This document shows positions 5,573-7,435 of a stretch of DNA of 7,435 bases, one piece after another. Positions within the stretch are counted from its first letter, which is position 1. The number at the start of each line of letters is the position of its first letter. The translations under genes and the position numbers were made by a program. A model generated the notes under the pieces. The model worked only from the letters and a program-made list of their open reading frames with translations, was not told where the DNA came from and did not search any database. Source of the stretch: Dehalococcoidales bacterium (GTDB lineage: Bacteria > Chloroflexota > Dehalococcoidia > Dehalococcoidales > UBA5627); NCBI GenBank assembly GCA_028706995.1, contig JAQTVR010000055.1, forward strand, positions 1 through 7,435. The letters run 5' to 3'.

Positions 5573-5581
5573 AGGAGGACT

Positions 5582-6160
5582 ATGTTATTACTTATCGATA
5601 ACTACGACAGCTTTACCTATAACCTCTCCCAATACCTTAGTGAACTGAAAGAGGATGTGATGGTAGTCCGCAACGACAAGATAACTATCGGCGAGATAGA
5701 AAAGCTCAAGCCGCAGCGTATAGTTATCTCGCCGGGACCCGCTACGCCGTTGCAGGCAGGTATCTCCAACGAAGTAATAAGGCATTTCAGCGGAAAGCTA
5801 CCCATCCTGGGGGTTTGTTTGGGACATCAGTGCATCGGTCATACGTACGGTGGCAAAGTAGGCTTGGCTAAGAGCATAATGCATGGAAAATCGTCTTTAA
5901 TCCATCATGACGGAAAGGGGATTTTTGAGGGAATAGCCAATCCTTTTTCTGCCATCCGCTATCATTCTTTAATGGTATACCGCGAAAATCTCCCCGATTG
6001 CCTCGAAATAACCGCCTGGACGGACGACGGAACCATTATGGGATTACGCCATCGCCTGTATCCGGTCGAGGGTATACAGTTCCACCCCGAATCTTTTATG
6101 ACGGAATCCGGCAAGAAATTACTTGAAAATTTTCTTAAAAATAACAAAGTGAGGGTATAA
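5582..6160 (+). CDS. trpG: Anthranilate synthase glutamine amidotransferase component
   Basis: Class I glutamine amidotransferase that releases ammonia from glutamine and channels it to TrpE. At 192 residues it has the usual single-domain length. It opens with LLLIDNYDSFTYNL (residues 2-15). The oxyanion-site motif SPGPATP is at 50-56, nucleophile Cys79 lies in GVCLGHQ, and the His168-x-Glu170 pair in GIQFHPES completes the catalytic triad. Its ATG follows the trpE stop by 9 bases with AAAGGAGG between them, and trpD starts 2 bases after its stop, so coupled translation and equal output of the two subunits are likely. TrpG and PabA cannot be separated by sequence alone. The operon position points to the trp role, though a shared role in folate synthesis is possible if no separate pabA exists. 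Confidence 0.97.
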   Translation: MLLLIDNYDSFTYNLSQYLSELKEDVMVVRNDKITIGEIEKLKPQRIVISPGPATPLQAGISNEVIRHFSGKLPILGVCLGHQCIGHTYGGKVGLAKSIMHGKSSLIHHDGKGIFEGIANPFSAIRYHSLMVYRENLPDCLEITAWTDDGTIMGLRHRLYPVEGIQFHPESFMTESGKKLLENFLKNNKVRV

Positions 6161-6162
6161 AA

Positions 6163-7173
6163 ATGATTAAGGAAACTATTAAAAAACTGGTTGAAGCACA
6201 GTCTTTATCCATTGAAGAGGCTTCCGCTGTAATGGAAGAAATCATGAATGGGGAAGCTACGCCTGCGCAACTCGGCGCATTTGTTACCGCACTCAGGTTG
6301 AAGGGGGAAACAGCGGGCGAAATCATCGGTCTGGCCAAAACGATGAGGGCTAAGGCCATACCGGTAGTTTTAAATGAACCTGTTTTGGATACCTGCGGTA
6401 CCGGAGGGGATGGGGCAGGCACTTTTAATATATCCACGGCAGCAGCTTTTGTTGCCGCCGGGGCAGGAATTAAGGTTGCCAAGCATGGCAACCGGGCAAT
6501 GTCCAGCCAGTGCGGCAGTGCCGATGTGCTGGAAGCGCTGGGTGTTAAGATCGAGCTCAATGCGGAGCAGGTCAAGAAATGTATTGAAGAAGCAGGGATA
6601 GGATTCATGTTCGCCCCCCTGTTCCACCCCGCCATGAAATTTGCCGCCGGGCCACGGCGTGAAATAGGCATTCGCACCGTTTTTAACATACTTGGGCCTC
6701 TGACAAATCCTGCAGGGGCAAAATCCCAGGTACTTGGCGTTCCCAGTGATGCGCTGGTGGAAAAACTGGCAATAGTTCTTAAAGGTCTGGGGTGCAGGCA
6801 TGCTCTTGTAGTCCACGGCGAGGATGGCATAGATGAATTTACCATCACCGGGCAAACTCATATCTGTGAACTTAAAAACGACAAGGTTTCCAGCTATTAT
6901 ATGAATCCGGAGGACTTCGGATTGTCTAAAGATACTCCAGGGTGTCTCAAGGGTGGCAATGCGCAGGAGAATGCCAGGTTGATGCTTAGGATTTTTGACG
7001 GAGAAAAATTGCCTCAGCGCAATGTGGTGCTTATGAATGCTGCCGCTGCGCTGGTTGCCGGAGACAGGGTAAATAATTTAAAGGATGGCTTCAAACTGGC
7101 TCAAGAAATTATAGATAACGACTCTGCTATGAATAAGCTGGAAGAGTTGATTACAGTAAGCAATAGTTGTTAA
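6163..7173 (+). CDS. trpD: Anthranilate phosphoribosyltransferase
   Basis: Transfers phosphoribose from PRPP to anthranilate, the second step of tryptophan synthesis; homodimer, cytosolic. Full length at 336 residues. It has an N-terminal helical domain and then the PRPP and magnesium site CGTGGDG (78-84), NIST (89-92), KHGNRAMSS (107-115) and the GSADVLEALG segment. The anthranilate-binding region GPRREIGIRTVFNILGPLTN follows, and the acidic DEF motif lies in GEDGIDEFTITG. All expected residues are present, with no truncation. ATG 6163 lies 2 bases after the trpG stop; the GAGGG ribosome site (6151-6155) is inside the end of trpG. No TrpG-TrpD fusion, unlike in enterics. Confidence 0.97.
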   Translation: MIKETIKKLVEAQSLSIEEASAVMEEIMNGEATPAQLGAFVTALRLKGETAGEIIGLAKTMRAKAIPVVLNEPVLDTCGTGGDGAGTFNISTAAAFVAAGAGIKVAKHGNRAMSSQCGSADVLEALGVKIELNAEQVKKCIEEAGIGFMFAPLFHPAMKFAAGPRREIGIRTVFNILGPLTNPAGAKSQVLGVPSDALVEKLAIVLKGLGCRHALVVHGEDGIDEFTITGQTHICELKNDKVSSYYMNPEDFGLSKDTPGCLKGGNAQENARLMLRIFDGEKLPQRNVVLMNAAAALVAGDRVNNLKDGFKLAQEIIDNDSAMNKLEELITVSNSC

Positions 7174-7183
7174 GGGGAAGTAG

Positions 7184-7435
7184 ATGATTCTGGATGATAT
7201 AGTCGCCGATACAAAACGGGAACTTGAAGATATTAAGCGCAGTTCGCCGGTAGATAAACTGGAGAAGATGGTGCTTGTTCAACCCCCGACCAAATCGCTG
7301 TCAAAGGCGCTAACCGGGAGTGGCATAAAACTGATTGCCGAGGTTAAAAAGGCATCACCGTCTAAAGGCGTTATCTGCAAGGATTTCAATCCGGTAAAAA
7401 TTGCCAAAATCTATGCTGGTAGCGGAGCGGCGGCT
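7184..7435 (+). CDS. trpC: Indole-3-glycerol phosphate synthase (cut by window end)
   Basis: Catalyses ring closure of carboxyphenylamino-deoxyribulose phosphate to indole-3-glycerol phosphate. Only the first 84 residues, about one third of a typical 260-residue TIM barrel, are in the window. The start MILDDIVADTKRELE is typical, and LIAEVKKASPSKG at 50-62 is the family signature, with Glu53 and Lys55 matching the catalytic Glu and Lys of known enzymes; DFNPVKIAKIY follows as expected. It begins 10 bases after the trpD stop with an AAGGGGA ribosome site. The separate trpC (no sign of TrpF within the visible part) suggests trpF and trpBA follow downstream. Confidence 0.95.
   Translation, partial: MILDDIVADTKRELEDIKRSSPVDKLEKMVLVQPPTKSLSKALTGSGIKLIAEVKKASPSKGVICKDFNPVKIAKIYAGSGAAA

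Noticed and set aside
6135..6861. Long minus-strand frames opposite trpD.
   Set aside because: These are shadows of the trpD codon pattern; the plus-strand product has all family motifs.

Overview
The window looks like ordinary bacterial chromosome, with no phage, CRISPR array or complete transposon. The combination of a T-box-controlled tryptophan operon, strong AAGGAG-type ribosome binding sites, sigma-70-type promoters and a small Lys-rich MGTRDIKRE protein beside rnc suggests a Dehalococcoidia-like member of the Chloroflexota. This placement is an inference from gene content and protein style. A T-box-bearing Firmicute is the main alternative.

Left part (1-2890), mostly minus strand: an M20-family metallopeptidase with its own promoter; then rnc (RNase III), which probably starts at a TTG codon and has a candidate extended -10 promoter; then a 45-residue Lys-rich protein; then acylphosphatase, cut by the left edge of the window. 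A tRNA-Gln(CTG) gene with its own promoter lies on the plus strand between the peptidase and rnc, so it is antisense to any transcript running from the peptidase toward rnc.

Middle part (2890-3820), more AT-rich: two divergent 45-codon genes, each with a good ribosome binding site. The minus-strand one encodes a stand-alone four-cysteine zinc ribbon, and the plus-strand one a protein with two predicted membrane helices. Their candidate promoters lie side by side at 3278-3305, and the membrane-protein gene has a roughly 130-base leader with a GC-rich hairpin. Downstream, 3602-3660 carries overlapping inverted repeats that form alternative hairpins. This is the least explained part of the window.

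Right part (3784-7435), plus strand: a fully consensus promoter (TTGACA, 17 bases, TATAAT), a complete tryptophan T-box leader (specifier TGG, T-box AGGGTGGTACCGCG, intrinsic terminator with a competing antiterminator), then trpE, trpG, trpD and the first 84 codons of trpC, tightly spaced. TrpE and TrpG make anthranilate from chorismate, TrpD attaches phosphoribose, and TrpC closes the indole ring. Uncharged tRNA-Trp should turn the operon on by transcription antitermination, and TrpE also carries the usual LLES tryptophan-feedback motif.

I see no clear new multi-gene system. The items most worth checking are the Asp-to-Gly change at a conserved RNase III metal-site position, the discriminator-matching base of the T-box, and the small-gene region at 3079-3660.
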